This document shows, in pieces, positions 1 through 8,679 of a stretch of DNA of 64,000 nt. Position 1 is the first letter of the stretch. The number at the start of each line of letters is the position of its first letter. The notes beneath the pieces were generated by a model, which was given only the letters and a program-made list of their open reading frames with translations, made no database searches and was not told the origin of the DNA. Made by a program: the position numbers and the translations under genes. Source of the stretch: Desulfocucumis sp964643075. Lineage in GTDB: Bacteria > Bacillota > Desulfotomaculia > Desulfotomaculales > Desulfocucumaceae. The stretch covers positions 62,001-126,000 of the forward strand of contig CAZXQO010000003.1 in assembly GCA_964643075.1 (NCBI GenBank), in the 5' to 3' direction.

Positions 1-563
1 CCTGCCAGCACTAGTTCGTCGATAATCCTCCGGCAGCGTTTATCCTTAATCAGGGTGGTCAGCTTCCCATCCGAAAAGGTACCCGCCCCGCCCTCACCGA
101 ACTGGACGTTGCAGTCCCTGTCCAGACGGGCGATTTTCCAGAAATTCCGTACTATTTCCGTGCGGGTGTCTACATCGGCGCCCCTCTCCAGCAGCAGCGG
201 GCGATACCCCATCTGCGCCAGCAGCAGCCCGGCAAACAATCCTGCCGGCCCGGCGCCCACCACCACCGGGCGATGTTTTAGAGTTTCCCGGCCCGTTTCC
301 ACAAAGCGGTATTCCATATCCGGAGTTGCCGTGACATCCCTGTCCTTTATTCTGTTTAAAACTGACTCCCCGTCCCTGAGCAATACATCCACCGTATAAA
401 CGAAATAAATCATACTGCTTTTTCTGGCGTCCACCGACTGGCGGAAAATTTCATAGTCCAGTATATCGCTTTCCCTTATTTTCAATTTTTTTGCAATCTT
501 TATAGCAAGCAGTGCTTCGTCCTCATCCAGAGACAGCTTTATACCGGTTACCCTCACCACCAC
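1..563 (-). CDS. FAD-dependent dehydrogenase (COG2509-like), C-terminus cut by window edge
   Basis: Only the first ~187 residues are present; the gene runs off the left edge. The N-terminal ~95 residues form the small domain typical of COG2509 'NAD(FAD)-utilizing dehydrogenases' (begins VRVTGIKLSLDEDEALL). They are followed by a dinucleotide-binding fold with VVVGAGPAGLFAGLLLAQMG and the downstream QFGEGGAGTFSDGKL block that marks this family. The predicted role is a cytosolic FAD oxidoreductase; its substrate cannot be told. The GTG start at 563 has an AAAGGAG ribosome binding site at 571-577, seven bases upstream. Two further GTG codons follow immediately (560, 557), so the exact start could shift by up to two residues. 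Confidence 0.8.
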   Translation of the reverse strand, partial: MVVRVTGIKLSLDEDEALLAIKIAKKLKIRESDILDYEIFRQSVDARKSSMIYFVYTVDVLLRDGESVLNRIKDRDVTATPDMEYRFVETGRETLKHRPVVVGAGPAGLFAGLLLAQMGYRPLLLERGADVDTRTEIVRNFWKIARLDRDCNVQFGEGGAGTFSDGKLTTLIKDKRCRRIIDELVLA

Positions 564-663
564 AGCCCAGCTCCTTTGCCGCTTAAACCAGTGAAAATCT
601 GGTAATACAATTTATTTTAGCATTTTCATTTTACATGTCAAACTATGCGTCCCCAACAAGTGC

Positions 664-694
664 AAAAACCGGGAGCAGTTATGTCCCGGTTTTT
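664..694 (-). terminator. Intrinsic terminator of the small gene at 715-1014
   Basis: Perfect 11-bp inverted repeat AAAAACCGGGA (664-674) / TCCCGGTTTTT (684-694) with a 9-nt loop. Read on the minus strand it lies 20 nt past the stop of the 99-residue gene, with the T-run inside the 3' arm. No plus-strand gene ends here. Confidence 0.65.
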
Positions 695-714
695 GACCCA
701 CTAATATTATAGCT

Positions 715-1014
715 TTATACGCGCAAATCAATTAATTTATTGTTATCACTGGAATCATTGGCTAACTTCCTGTTACGCTCCATTACCATGGTCTGATATG
801 AAGGAGAAACATATATATATATTGATGCTCCACGATCACCCCGCCTGACACTATATACCTTGGACGGCTTGCCTTTCGTTTTGAGCTGTCTCCTGTATAT
901 ACCATTTTTACTGCGGTCGTTGCTGCGATTCTCCTGACTGTTCTGAAAAAAACTAGCGGATAATAATAATAGTAAAGTCAGCAGTAATAATACCACAATG
1001 GTCTCAAAAAGCAT
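715..1014 (-). CDS. Small membrane-anchored hypothetical protein (99 aa)
   Basis: No recognised family. One N-terminal hydrophobic helix (about residues 3-22, very Leu-rich) is followed by a basic, soluble tail rich in Arg/Lys/Ser/Asn. The topology suggests a single-pass protein. An AAGGGGTGG Shine-Dalgarno-like stretch lies just upstream of the ATG at 1014. It has its own terminator at 664-694 and is separated from the zinc-ribbon gene to its right by only ~32 nt, so the two could be co-transcribed. Function unknown. Confidence 0.5.
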   Translation of the reverse strand: MLFETIVVLLLLTLLLLLSASFFQNSQENRSNDRSKNGIYRRQLKTKGKPSKVYSVRRGDRGASIYIYVSPSYQTMVMERNRKLANDSSDNNKLIDLRV

Positions 1015-1046
1015 AAAGCCACCCCTTCACCAAGAATTACCCGTTA

Positions 1047-1250
1047 TTAACAATCTGGTCTTGCTGATACCAGCTTTAACATACCCATCAACCTCACGTT
1101 TATCTTGCCCCCGTTATAACCGGCGGGTAGCGGATAAATTGCGCTAAGATTTGCGTTGCAGTGCGGGCAAAGCCAATTATCGGAGGTTGAAGAGTATGAG
1201 TTTCTTTTGCAAAACGGACATGTTTTTTTATACAACGGAATACCCCCCAA
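1047..1250 (-). CDS. Small zinc-ribbon protein (67 aa)
   Basis: Short protein with two CxxC knuckles, CPFC near residue 11 and CPHC near residue 28, which together would bind one zinc ion as a zinc ribbon. The C-terminal half has no recognisable motif. The start shown is TTG at 1250 with no clear ribosome binding site. An ATG at 1257 is out of frame, so the start is uncertain and the frame is supported mainly by the Cys pattern. Function unknown; such proteins are often nucleic-acid or protein binding. Confidence 0.45.
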   Translation of the reverse strand: MGGIPLYKKTCPFCKRNSYSSTSDNWLCPHCNANLSAIYPLPAGYNGGKINVRLMGMLKLVSARPDC

Positions 1251-1627
1251 AATTCATATTTTCAACACAGTTTAACAAATACTTCGCTAAACCTAAATCA
1301 TTCACAAGTATGATATTATGAGGGTTTAAAGGCATCCTTTACCTTACCATATTAATTATATTTCTCCACTTTAGCATGTCTAGACCCATCCTTTTTAATA
1401 ATAATTATCCATTTCTTAAATAAATATTATCAAATAGATTATAGTATGTATATAGTCCCTGGGAATGGTAAATACACTACTTGGACACAAAAAAATCATA
1501 CCATATTATCCTACAAGCTTTAATGCAAAGTAGATGTATTATATGACAAGGCAAATAAAAAAGACCTCCTTGAAAGGAAGCCTTATAAATAATCCAATTG
1601 CCGATTTTCAATATTCTAAGCTTTCAT
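1251..1627. other. AT-rich intergenic stretch, terminator only
   Basis: About 375 nt with no credible ORF on either strand. It is strongly AT-rich and probably carries the promoter of the small genes to the left. The only structure I see is the hairpin at 1561-1584, listed separately. Confidence 0.6.
1557..1584 (-). terminator. Terminator of the surface-protein operon
   Basis: On the minus strand AAGGCTTCCTT pairs with AAGGAGGTCTT (arms 1574-1584 and 1561-1571, two G-U pairs) and is followed by TTTTTTAT. It lies ~44 nt past the stop of the gene at 1628. Confidence 0.7.
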
Positions 1628-2368
1628 TTATGATATGGTCAAAATCATCACTATTTTGGTGTACACAATGCTCACAAAAATTATAAACAGTATCCAGGTC
1701 ATACTGGTAAACATGGACTTAAACCTTGTCATGGCGGCTACCGGACCAGTTAGTTGGACTGTACCACCACTCCCAACCTTTTCACTGACATACGCCCCTG
1801 CCAGTTCCATACAAATCAAAAGTGCAATCAGGCAAAGCGAGATGACCAGGCCGGCATTTACTCCGGAAGTTTCGGCAAAATTATCCTTATAGTAAGTGTT
1901 AGTGCTCATTGAACTCATAACCGAGGTAGAAAACGAAGCAAATGATATAAAGCTGCTGCAGACCTGAGGCGGATAGGGAGGTATGGAAACCGCCTTCTCA
2001 CTACTCCCCTGATCGGAGGATGTCTTCACCGCAAAGCTTACCCGTTCACCAATATCCACCGGCGAATTAAAAGAGTACTGGTAGGTTTTGCCGGAAAGAG
2101 GCGAAATTGTTGTTTCCCCCTCCTTTATTAGCTTGCCACCGGCATAAAAGCTGTATTTCGTTGCCACTTTAGCCAGATCAGGATTGTTTAGCTTCATGGT
2201 AACCAGTATAGGCTCTCCCTTACGTGGCGTTTCCGGCATTACTGAAATGCTTACCGGCTCGTTAAGTCCTCTCAGTGTAAGCCAGTACGTGGCTAACAAT
2301 ATTATCGCCAGCCATACTATGGCCGTCTTAAAAAGAGCTTCCCTCTGCCATATTCTTTTTTCCACCAT
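1628..2368 (-). CDS. Membrane protein with extracytoplasmic beta-type domain
   Basis: A 246-residue protein of unknown family. There is an N-terminal membrane helix (about residues 12-30), then ~110 residues of likely extracytoplasmic beta-rich sequence (PVSISVMPETPRKGEPILVT), and two C-terminal membrane helices. The middle domain resembles the immunoglobulin-like segments seen in archaeal and clostridial surface proteins, but I cannot assign a family. ATG at 2368 is preferred to GTG at 2377 because AAGGAAG lies eight bases upstream of the ATG. It is the last gene of the run 6778 to 1628, four bases after the CPBP protease, with a terminator behind it. This placement suggests a role with the exosortase/PEF-CTERM module. 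Confidence 0.6.
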   Translation of the reverse strand: MVEKRIWQREALFKTAIVWLAIILLATYWLTLRGLNEPVSISVMPETPRKGEPILVTMKLNNPDLAKVATKYSFYAGGKLIKEGETTISPLSGKTYQYSFNSPVDIGERVSFAVKTSSDQGSSEKAVSIPPYPPQVCSSFISFASFSTSVMSSMSTNTYYKDNFAETSGVNAGLVISLCLIALLICMELAGAYVSEKVGSGGTVQLTGPVAAMTRFKSMFTSMTWILFIIFVSIVYTKIVMILTIS

Positions 2369-2381
2369 TACCCCCACTTCC

Positions 2382-3299
2382 TTAACTAAAATTTTTCAGT
2401 ATAAAAGGATACACGGCCACAAGCACAATGTTGTTGACCCCGTGCACGATAATCGGCATGTAAAGGCTTTTAGTCTTAATATACAGTCCTCCGAAGATAG
2501 CCCCGGCTATAAAGACGAAAAACAGTTCCGGAACCGAGCGCCAGGTAAGGTGCATGATACTGAACAGCAGTGACGTTCCGAAAAGACCCCATTTCCAGTT
2601 ATACAGCCGGATCAGACTTCTTTGAATCAGTGCCCTGAACAGCAATTCCTCACCAAGAGCAACGAAAAACAGCATATAGGCGGCATTTTGCACTAGATAT
2701 ATTACCGAAAATTCCGGTAAGAATGGCTCAGGCCTGAGAATGATATACTCAACGGCACCAGTGCATACACCTATGGCAATACCCATTAAAGTCTGATCAA
2801 GCAACTCCTTTTTACCCGGCAGAGATCCGAACAATTCCTTAATATCCATCCCTTTCTGGTAAATATGGAAAAGGCAGAGTCCGATAATGCAAGAATAAAC
2901 CGCAGGTAAAAGGTAGTTCTGATTGATAAAAAACCAGGGCAGTGAAGAAGTAAAAAGCACGTATAGCGGTAGCAGCACAAGGGATTCCATAGTATCCGCC
3001 AGCCTGGTGTCCACAGCACAGAATACCAGGAATGCATATATTGACATAGCCAGTGCCAGGCAGGCGAGTATCCCGTAGGCCACGTTTTTATATGCAAATA
3101 TATACTCGCTTACGGACATGATCACAGTAAAAGCTGTTATTAACAGAGCTGCCCTTATCGCCTGTGCCCTTTCCAGTGGCTTTAAATCCACTGTTTCCGC
3201 ACTTTGCAACTGTACCCCGTCAGCTGTGCCGTGATCATCAAATACTGCAGTTACCCCACCACTATTTAGTTCGTCAATATATAGCGCCTTGCCCTGCAT
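2382..3299 (-). CDS. CPBP-family intramembrane metalloprotease
   Basis: A 305-residue polytopic protein with the three Abi/CPBP motifs in order: EELLFR (~residue 217), FSIMH (~246-250) and HGVNN (~286). The Glu and His residues would bind the catalytic zinc for intramembrane proteolysis. The first ~50 residues are soluble, followed by about eight membrane helices. CPBP proteases act on prenylated or membrane-embedded substrates and in bacteria are often linked to maturation of exported products. Here the gene sits in the exosortase/PEF-CTERM operon, so a role in processing surface proteins is plausible but inferred. ATG 3299 was chosen over TTG 3302; GGGGAG lies 10 nt upstream. Confidence 0.85.
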   Translation of the reverse strand: MQGKALYIDELNSGGVTAVFDDHGTADGVQLQSAETVDLKPLERAQAIRAALLITAFTVIMSVSEYIFAYKNVAYGILACLALAMSIYAFLVFCAVDTRLADTMESLVLLPLYVLFTSSLPWFFINQNYLLPAVYSCIIGLCLFHIYQKGMDIKELFGSLPGKKELLDQTLMGIAIGVCTGAVEYIILRPEPFLPEFSVIYLVQNAAYMLFFVALGEELLFRALIQRSLIRLYNWKWGLFGTSLLFSIMHLTWRSVPELFFVFIAGAIFGGLYIKTKSLYMPIIVHGVNNIVLVAVYPFILKNFS

Positions 3300-3353
3300 C
3301 AATGCATCTCTCCCCGGCTGTAATCATATGCGGGCAACACCCGGCCATAATCC

Positions 3354-3746
3354 CTAATGCTCATTTAGCACCAGTGTTGCATTCTCAAACGGAGTCGTCT
3401 CCCCGTCCTTGTATATTCTTATCTTTACTTTTCCGTCTGCCACTGCAGCGGACTTGATGTGGCGGATATAGGTATAGGAGCTTTCCGCAGCTATCAATAC
3501 GGGTTCCCTGAATATCTGATTCTTGTCACCCTGAAATTCAACGTCATAGCTTGTAGCGCTTTTTTCCTGATTGAACAGATCAAACTGGACTATCCAGCCC
3601 TCAGGCGTTTTGATAAGTTGCTCCTTTTGTATAGCGCTGCACTCATTGCCGGTTACCGCCGGGCGTATGAAAACTGCTACCAGCAATGCCCCCAGCACAA
3701 CAAGGGATAGTAGATATACAATTTTATGCCGGGATATTTTCATCAT
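3354..3746 (-). CDS. Membrane-anchored extracytoplasmic protein of unknown function (130 aa)
   Basis: N-terminal signal-anchor (about residues 9-28) followed by ~100 residues predicted outside the membrane, with alternating hydrophobic strands (TPEGWIVQFDLFN) that suggest a small beta-sandwich. The ATG is immediately adjacent to the stop of the PEF-CTERM gene (TAA at 3749-3747), so the two are almost certainly translated from one mRNA. It could be a partner of the sorted protein or of the transpeptidase. No family recognised. Confidence 0.6.
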   Translation of the reverse strand: MMKISRHKIVYLLSLVVLGALLVAVFIRPAVTGNECSAIQKEQLIKTPEGWIVQFDLFNQEKSATSYDVEFQGDKNQIFREPVLIAAESSYTYIRHIKSAAVADGKVKIRIYKDGETTPFENATLVLNEH

Positions 3747-4916
3747 TTAACCTGCCATGGACAGCTTTCTTTTTTTAATCCTGGAATATATACCCGCGCA
3801 TATTCCCACCACCATGATTGAAGAAATCACCGCAGGAAACTCTGGTATAGCGCCCATATCCACATCGAAATCATCCTGCAGCACTATGTTTGGATCATCC
3901 GCAACATAGCCTGGCGCAGGTACACCGTCCCCTGCCTTATATACCACCGCATGCCATGTGCCGGGCTTGGCATCCGGTTTGCTGGTTAATAAATAAGAGC
4001 TGCTAATTCCACCGCTGCCGTCGGAGGTTTTATTTTCAGTTGCCTTCTTGTTACCTTCGCCGTCATAGTACTCTATAATATAAGGTGTGTTTGCCTCCAG
4101 CCCGGATCCTCCAATATATACTGTGTTTTTTCCGGAAGTAAATAATTGGCATACAGGGTTATGTTGAGCATCTTCATATGACTCAAGGGATGCCACATAG
4201 GTTTTGAAATAAAAGTCGTTCATTTTGCAGGGACATCCATTTAAGTTCTTAAACTGATTCCATACATTGCCTGAATCCATTGAATAGTATGCATCTCCGC
4301 CTGCATAATCCCCTTTCTTTGTGGCGCACATGACGCATATATTGTCTGGGGCACTTACCACTATGGCATATGTATTGCCGGGAGTTAATTTAATGCCAGG
4401 AAAACTAGCCTTATAAAAACCAAATAATGCACTCCATTTATCCTTCCAATCCGTAGTTGCTGCACCTAGCGTGTTCACCCTGTTGCTACCCTTCCCTACC
4501 ATTGCACTGAATGTATTCTCCTTTAAATGGATCTGCACATGGCGAGCCTTTAATTCACTTAAGCTATTAGTCACCTTACTAAACTTGTTTCCCTTGAGAC
4601 TGAGGTTCCATTCCTTCAAGTTGATAGTTGCATTACCCAGCACTGTCCCCGTGGGACTGCCTTCCCTGATCTGGACATTGACAGGGCCGCCAATTCCTCC
4701 CAGCATTAGTTCAACATTGCACAGTTGTGGTTTATCAAAGTCACCAGCAGTAAAAGTTTGGGCCATCCATAAATCACCCGTTACTATGAAACCCCATTCA
4801 TGATCAGTCTGTGACTGATCAACACACCCTGGTGGAAGCGCTGCGAATGCCGGCACAGCAAATGCCAGAAGTAACACCATGGTCAAAAATATAAAATACC
4901 TAATCCCTTTTACCAT
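3747..4916 (-). CDS. Secreted surface protein with PEF-CTERM-like sorting tail
   Basis: A 389-residue exported protein. Residues 1-~27 form a Sec signal peptide ending ...VPAFA|ALPPG. The body is a large extracytoplasmic region with several Cys residues. The C-terminus (residues ~357-389) has the tripartite sorting signal: IPEFP motif, a hydrophobic helix, and a basic tail (RIKKRK). PEF-CTERM tails are known from archaeal proteins as substrates of archaeosortase-type transpeptidases, and an exosortase-family enzyme is encoded immediately upstream (5025-5885). The substrate role is therefore strongly implied. ATG 4916 has AAGGTG six bases upstream; the GTG at 4925 is less well placed. The ligand attached after cleavage is unknown. 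Confidence 0.8.
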   Translation of the reverse strand: MVKGIRYFIFLTMVLLLAFAVPAFAALPPGCVDQSQTDHEWGFIVTGDLWMAQTFTAGDFDKPQLCNVELMLGGIGGPVNVQIREGSPTGTVLGNATINLKEWNLSLKGNKFSKVTNSLSELKARHVQIHLKENTFSAMVGKGSNRVNTLGAATTDWKDKWSALFGFYKASFPGIKLTPGNTYAIVVSAPDNICVMCATKKGDYAGGDAYYSMDSGNVWNQFKNLNGCPCKMNDFYFKTYVASLESYEDAQHNPVCQLFTSGKNTVYIGGSGLEANTPYIIEYYDGEGNKKATENKTSDGSGGISSSYLLTSKPDAKPGTWHAVVYKAGDGVPAPGYVADDPNIVLQDDFDVDMGAIPEFPAVISSIMVVGICAGIYSRIKKRKLSMAG

Positions 4917-4965
4917 TTTAGTCACCTTCTTAATTAGTTATAAAATTCTAAGGCTTGCAAACTAC

Positions 4966-5005
4966 TGGGTGTCACTGTTATTATGTCGAAAGTGACTGGC
5001 ACCCA
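4966..5005. repeat. Palindromic intergenic repeat (AGTGACTGGCACCC type)
   Basis: Imperfect inverted repeat TGGGTGTCACT (4966-4976) / AGTGACTGGCACCCA (4991-5005) between the exosortase and PEF-CTERM genes. The form matches small REP-like elements spread by tyrosine REP transposases, but no other copy is seen here. It may form an RNA hairpin lowering readthrough between the two genes. Confidence 0.45.
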
Positions 5006-5024
5006 CCTCCTCATAAAAGTTTCC

Positions 5025-5885
5025 TTAAGCCTTATGAACATTTTTAAAATAGATAACGGCGAAAATTAAGTACCAGACTGGAAAAAGAATATATATTGTC
5101 CAGGTATGGGCGGCCCAAAGGGCTTCTTTTCCAAAACCGTATCCGGACCCTAATAAAATAAGAACCCTGAGTATGTTTTGTATCCATGTGCCAACCACTC
5201 CGACTATCAAAAGAATGATTGCATTTTTATAGGGTACTGGCATATCCAGGAACATCAGAGCAAAAAGCCCAATAAATACACCCATGGTGGCAGGTCCAGC
5301 ACAGGCCCCTGTCAGCATTACCGTTATAGAATCACCCAGAGAGGTAGGAAAACTTAGCAACTGACCGTTTACCGTCAGTGAAAAACGGAATAAATCCGTA
5401 ATTACCTTTACCGGTAATATTACGCTCCGGGCATAGCCCACCTCTACGTAGCTCTGGATAACCACTGGAAAGAAGATCACAAAAGTAGCAATCCCCAGCA
5501 TAATAATAGGTAACTTTGCAGCCCTGCCATAAAACGCCATAAAACTGCCGACCAGAACATAACCGATTTTTAATAACAGGTAATCCTTCCCCCATGGCAG
5601 AAACCAGGATAATCCTATCAACAACAGTCCTGCAGCAATTAGAAGGAAGTTATACTTGCCGGCGAAGTCATCCATATGGCTCTTTATTTCTTTTCTTTTG
5701 CTAAAAAGAAATGCAACGCATAGCAGAACAATGCCTACCGGGGCAGCATTATTCTGATTAATAATATAATCAAGTGTAAATATACCCAATAGTAAGGACC
5801 AGAAGGTGGCTGGAAAGGTTGATACAATAAAAAGCGAAGCCAATAACCACAATGCCAGCTTCTTCTGATAGGAATCAAAAGCCAT
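5025..5885 (-). CDS. Exosortase/archaeosortase-family transpeptidase
   Basis: A 286-residue integral membrane protein with about eight helices. The family's three invariant residues are visible: Cys195 in TGACAGPATMG, Arg240 in NILRV and His260 in AAHTW. These enzymes cleave C-terminal sorting tails of exported proteins at the membrane and link the new C-terminus to a lipid or other anchor. A PEF-CTERM-like substrate is the next gene, and a DUF1616-like protein precedes it. Archaeosortase C with PEF-CTERM is the nearest known pairing, which would make this an archaeal-style system in a Gram-positive; that assignment is inference. ATG 5885 was chosen over GTG at 5897/5894 because GGTGGTG lies just upstream. 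Confidence 0.85.
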   Translation of the reverse strand: MAFDSYQKKLALWLLASLFIVSTFPATFWSLLLGIFTLDYIINQNNAAPVGIVLLCVAFLFSKRKEIKSHMDDFAGKYNFLLIAAGLLLIGLSWFLPWGKDYLLLKIGYVLVGSFMAFYGRAAKLPIIMLGIATFVIFFPVVIQSYVEVGYARSVILPVKVITDLFRFSLTVNGQLLSFPTSLGDSITVMLTGACAGPATMGVFIGLFALMFLDMPVPYKNAIILLIVGVVGTWIQNILRVLILLGSGYGFGKEALWAAHTWTIYILFPVWYLIFAVIYFKNVHKA

Positions 5886-5929
5886 AAACACCACCAAAAA
5901 TGTGTGAATTTTTGTTGTTAATAATCAGC

Positions 5930-6778
5930 TCAACTGCCGGCAGCCACATCAAGCCAGAGATGCAACCTCCGGTAAGGCTCAGTGTCTCCTACCCTGTAAA
6001 GCAAGAACTCATCCTTAATATTCTTATGCGGCTCGTAGGCTACGAAATCAACTTTATTTTCCCATTTTTCCTGGTGTCCCAGTGTTATGGGACCAACAGA
6101 ATTTTTCAAATAACCATTCATGCGCACTTCCATTCGATAACTAACCGGCTGATATTCGTGATTTACTACCCCGACAACAACCTCACCCTTCTCACCCAGC
6201 TTCAGCTCCCTGGGATAGCCTTCGGCCTTCCCCCCCGGGCCAAGTATGTAAAATTCGGTGAACTTCTCTCCAACCTTCGGCATTTGAACAACATAATACA
6301 GGCTGCCGGCGGCGAATATAACAGCTCCCACCAGAAGTACGGAAAGACCCTTGTCAAGTGCTGTTAGCTGGAACCAGTTTGGCACACTTAAATCAATGCG
6401 GATGGCGAACCTTTCTTCATCGGGCATCCTGCCGCCCCGGTACCGGTCAATTATCGTCATGGCTATAATGAATAAATTCAGAGCAATTAATATGGGATGA
6501 AGCCTGATGCCCCAGGGAGTGTAGTTCAGTATCAGCCCGATTAGGGGAACCACTGCGATGCTCAATCCAAAGCTCAGGGCGACCCTCTCCACACCATCCA
6601 GGTCACCTTTACCGGGGAAAAGCGCCGTTATCAGGGCAAACCCGGGGAAAAACAGTACAAATGGCAGCCCCAATATAATCCTTATGACGTGCACATCGGT
6701 GTAAACAATGATCAAACTTAACCACAGTGATAGGCCGACTATTATTAATAGATGGTTTTTCATTTCCAGCTTTTTCAT
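5930..6778 (-). CDS. DUF1616-like membrane protein
   Basis: A 282-residue protein. The first ~115 residues hold four membrane helices with the conserved LPFVLFFPGFALITALFPG stretch of DUF1616. One more helix lies near residue 145-165, and the C-terminal ~110 residues are a predicted extracytoplasmic beta domain (GEVVVGVVNHEYQPVSYRME). DUF1616 proteins are common in archaea, often near glycosylation or archaeosortase genes; their biochemical role is not established. It is the first gene of the exosortase operon: GGGAG lies six bases before ATG 6778. It likely works at the membrane together with the transpeptidase. Confidence 0.75.
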   Translation of the reverse strand: MKKLEMKNHLLIIVGLSLWLSLIIVYTDVHVIRIILGLPFVLFFPGFALITALFPGKGDLDGVERVALSFGLSIAVVPLIGLILNYTPWGIRLHPILIALNLFIIAMTIIDRYRGGRMPDEERFAIRIDLSVPNWFQLTALDKGLSVLLVGAVIFAAGSLYYVVQMPKVGEKFTEFYILGPGGKAEGYPRELKLGEKGEVVVGVVNHEYQPVSYRMEVRMNGYLKNSVGPITLGHQEKWENKVDFVAYEPHKNIKDEFLLYRVGDTEPYRRLHLWLDVAAGS

Positions 6779-6906
6779 TATGCTCTCCCAAGTGAAATGA
6801 AATTTTTTAATAACAAATTCTTCTAGTTAACTTTAGCAAATATTTTCCTGCAAAACATCCATCCTGAGTATGAGGAACGTAGTAGAAATAAAAATACCAC
6901 CTGGTG

Positions 6907-6981
6907 TTAAATGACCATCCTTCCATCCTCCAGATGGATATTTCTCCCGCACCGCCCGGCCACCCGCCTGTCATGGGTGGC
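6907..6981 (-). pseudogene. 3' remnant of an ABC transporter ATPase gene (left direct repeat)
   Basis: Bases 6914-6981 match 8684-8751 at 65 of 68 positions. In the ATPase frame the remnant still reads ATHDRRVAGRCGRNIHLEDG..., the H-loop and C-terminus of a MacB-type ATPase, and ends with its own TAA at 6909-6907. Nothing of the rest of the gene remains. It brackets the plus-strand GH5 gene together with the intact ATPase on the other side, so it is either a target duplication or what is left of a paralogous exporter gene. Confidence 0.8.
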
Positions 6982-7063
6982 CTACCCGGTGTTTGAATAA
7001 AAATTGTCACATATAGTAATTACTAGATATGGGTCATGCCAGAATCAAAAAGAGGTGTGCTTG

Positions 7064-8677
7064 ATGATAAAAGGCAAATGGATAAAAATAATTTTACTGA
7101 TAGCAGCACTAGCGGCAGCAATATCACTGTTGATATTTACAACTATAAAAAAATCTCACAGTGATCATGCGGTAACAAGTAACGTGACGGTTAATACGTC
7201 GTCTGAACTTCCGGATGCAACTGCATCACATCTACCCCGCTGGAGAGGTTTTAATCTTCTTGAAAAGTTCCATGTAGCTAAAAACAGGCCGTTCGTAGAA
7301 AACGATTTCAAGTGGATTCATGAACTTGGGTTTAACTTTGTAAGGCTCCCGATGGACTACAGATGTTGGATAAAAAACAACAACTGGAATCAAATAAACG
7401 AAGAAGCGTTTCAAGATATTGATCAAGCAATTGCCTGGGGCAAAAAGTATAAAATTCATGTATGCTTAAATTTTCATCGGGCTCCCGGTTATTGTGTTAA
7501 TAATCGCGAGAAAGAACCTGTATGTCTATGGACTGACCCGGAAGCCCAGGCAGTATGCGCCAAACATTGGGCGTTTTTTGCCAAACGATATAAAGGAATT
7601 CCCAACAGCGAGCTTAGTTTTAATTTGGTTAATGAGCCTAAAGGAATTGGCAACAATACTTATGCAAAAGTAATAAGAATATTGGTAGAAGCAATCCGGA
7701 AAGAGGATCCTAACCGCCTAATAATAGTTGACGGAAACTTAGCACTTCGCGGGAATTTTCAGATAAGAGAACCGGTTCTTGAACTGATTGATCTGGGTGT
7801 TGCTCAAAGCGGTCGTGGTTACTACCCTGTAAAGATAAGTCATTACCGTGCATCATGGGTAAAAGGCGCCGATAAATATCCTCCACCCCAATGGCCAATG
7901 CCATATATTACCCCCTATCTTTATGGTAAAAATAAACCTAACCTACCGGATGTAAAAGGACCTCTTAAAGTTATTGGTACTTTTACAGAAGGAGGTGAAT
8001 TGCGTTTTCATGTCCAGACTGTTTCAAATTATGTACGCCTTGTTATTAGGGCTGACGGTAAAGAAATATTCAACAAAGTAATCAAGAGTGGCCCTGGAAA
8101 AGGAGAATGGAAGGAGTCTGTGTATAATAACAAATGGAAAATATATCAAAACACTTATGACCGTGATTATACTGCTCGCATTCCGGCTAACACCAAAAGA
8201 ATAGAGATTGAGGCGACCAAAGGAGACTGGCTTTCTTTTTCCAAATTGGAAATCAAGCAATTCTCATCGCCCCCAAAAAACATAGTAATATTTCCAACCG
8301 TATCACAATGGGGTGTGAAACCACAGGAAATCTATATCAACTCAAATGGTAATCTGGACGAGTTAAAAATGAAAAATTCTCTTAATAAAATATGGCTCAA
8401 AAAAAATTGTATCGAGCCCTGGAAGAAAGTTGAATCCAAGAATGTAGGTGTATTTGTAGGTGAGTTTGGTGTTTTCAATAAAACTCCGCATGATGTTGCG
8501 TTAAAATGGATGAAGGATTGCTTGTCAAATTGGAAAGAAGCTGGATGGGGTTGGGCTCTTTGGAATTTCCGCGGACCTCTCGGCATACTAGATAGTGGGC
8601 GCACCGACGTGGACTATAAGGATTTTCATGGGCATAAACTTGACAGAAAAATGCTCGAATTATTGCAAGAATATTAA
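7064..8677 (+). CDS. Membrane-anchored glycoside hydrolase family 5 enzyme
   Basis: A 537-residue secreted or anchored glycosidase. Residues ~7-26 form a signal-anchor. A GH5 TIM barrel follows, with the acid/base Glu191 in NLVNEPKG and the nucleophile Glu467 in VGEFG; the conserved WRGFNL and FVRLP motifs are also present. About 130 residues (~300-430) are inserted before the last barrel strands and look like a beta-sandwich, possibly carbohydrate-binding. Substrate probably a beta-glucan, mannan or the cell's own polysaccharide. ATG 7064 with AGAGGTG upstream was chosen; the frame stays open to 7004. It is the only plus-strand gene in the first 39 kb, is AT-richer than its neighbours, and lies between 68-bp direct repeats, all pointing to insertion. 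Confidence 0.85.
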   Translation: MIKGKWIKIILLIAALAAAISLLIFTTIKKSHSDHAVTSNVTVNTSSELPDATASHLPRWRGFNLLEKFHVAKNRPFVENDFKWIHELGFNFVRLPMDYRCWIKNNNWNQINEEAFQDIDQAIAWGKKYKIHVCLNFHRAPGYCVNNREKEPVCLWTDPEAQAVCAKHWAFFAKRYKGIPNSELSFNLVNEPKGIGNNTYAKVIRILVEAIRKEDPNRLIIVDGNLALRGNFQIREPVLELIDLGVAQSGRGYYPVKISHYRASWVKGADKYPPPQWPMPYITPYLYGKNKPNLPDVKGPLKVIGTFTEGGELRFHVQTVSNYVRLVIRADGKEIFNKVIKSGPGKGEWKESVYNNKWKIYQNTYDRDYTARIPANTKRIEIEATKGDWLSFSKLEIKQFSSPPKNIVIFPTVSQWGVKPQEIYINSNGNLDELKMKNSLNKIWLKKNCIEPWKKVESKNVGVFVGEFGVFNKTPHDVALKWMKDCLSNWKEAGWGWALWNFRGPLGILDSGRTDVDYKDFHGHKLDRKMLELLQEY

Positions 8678-8679
8678 AA

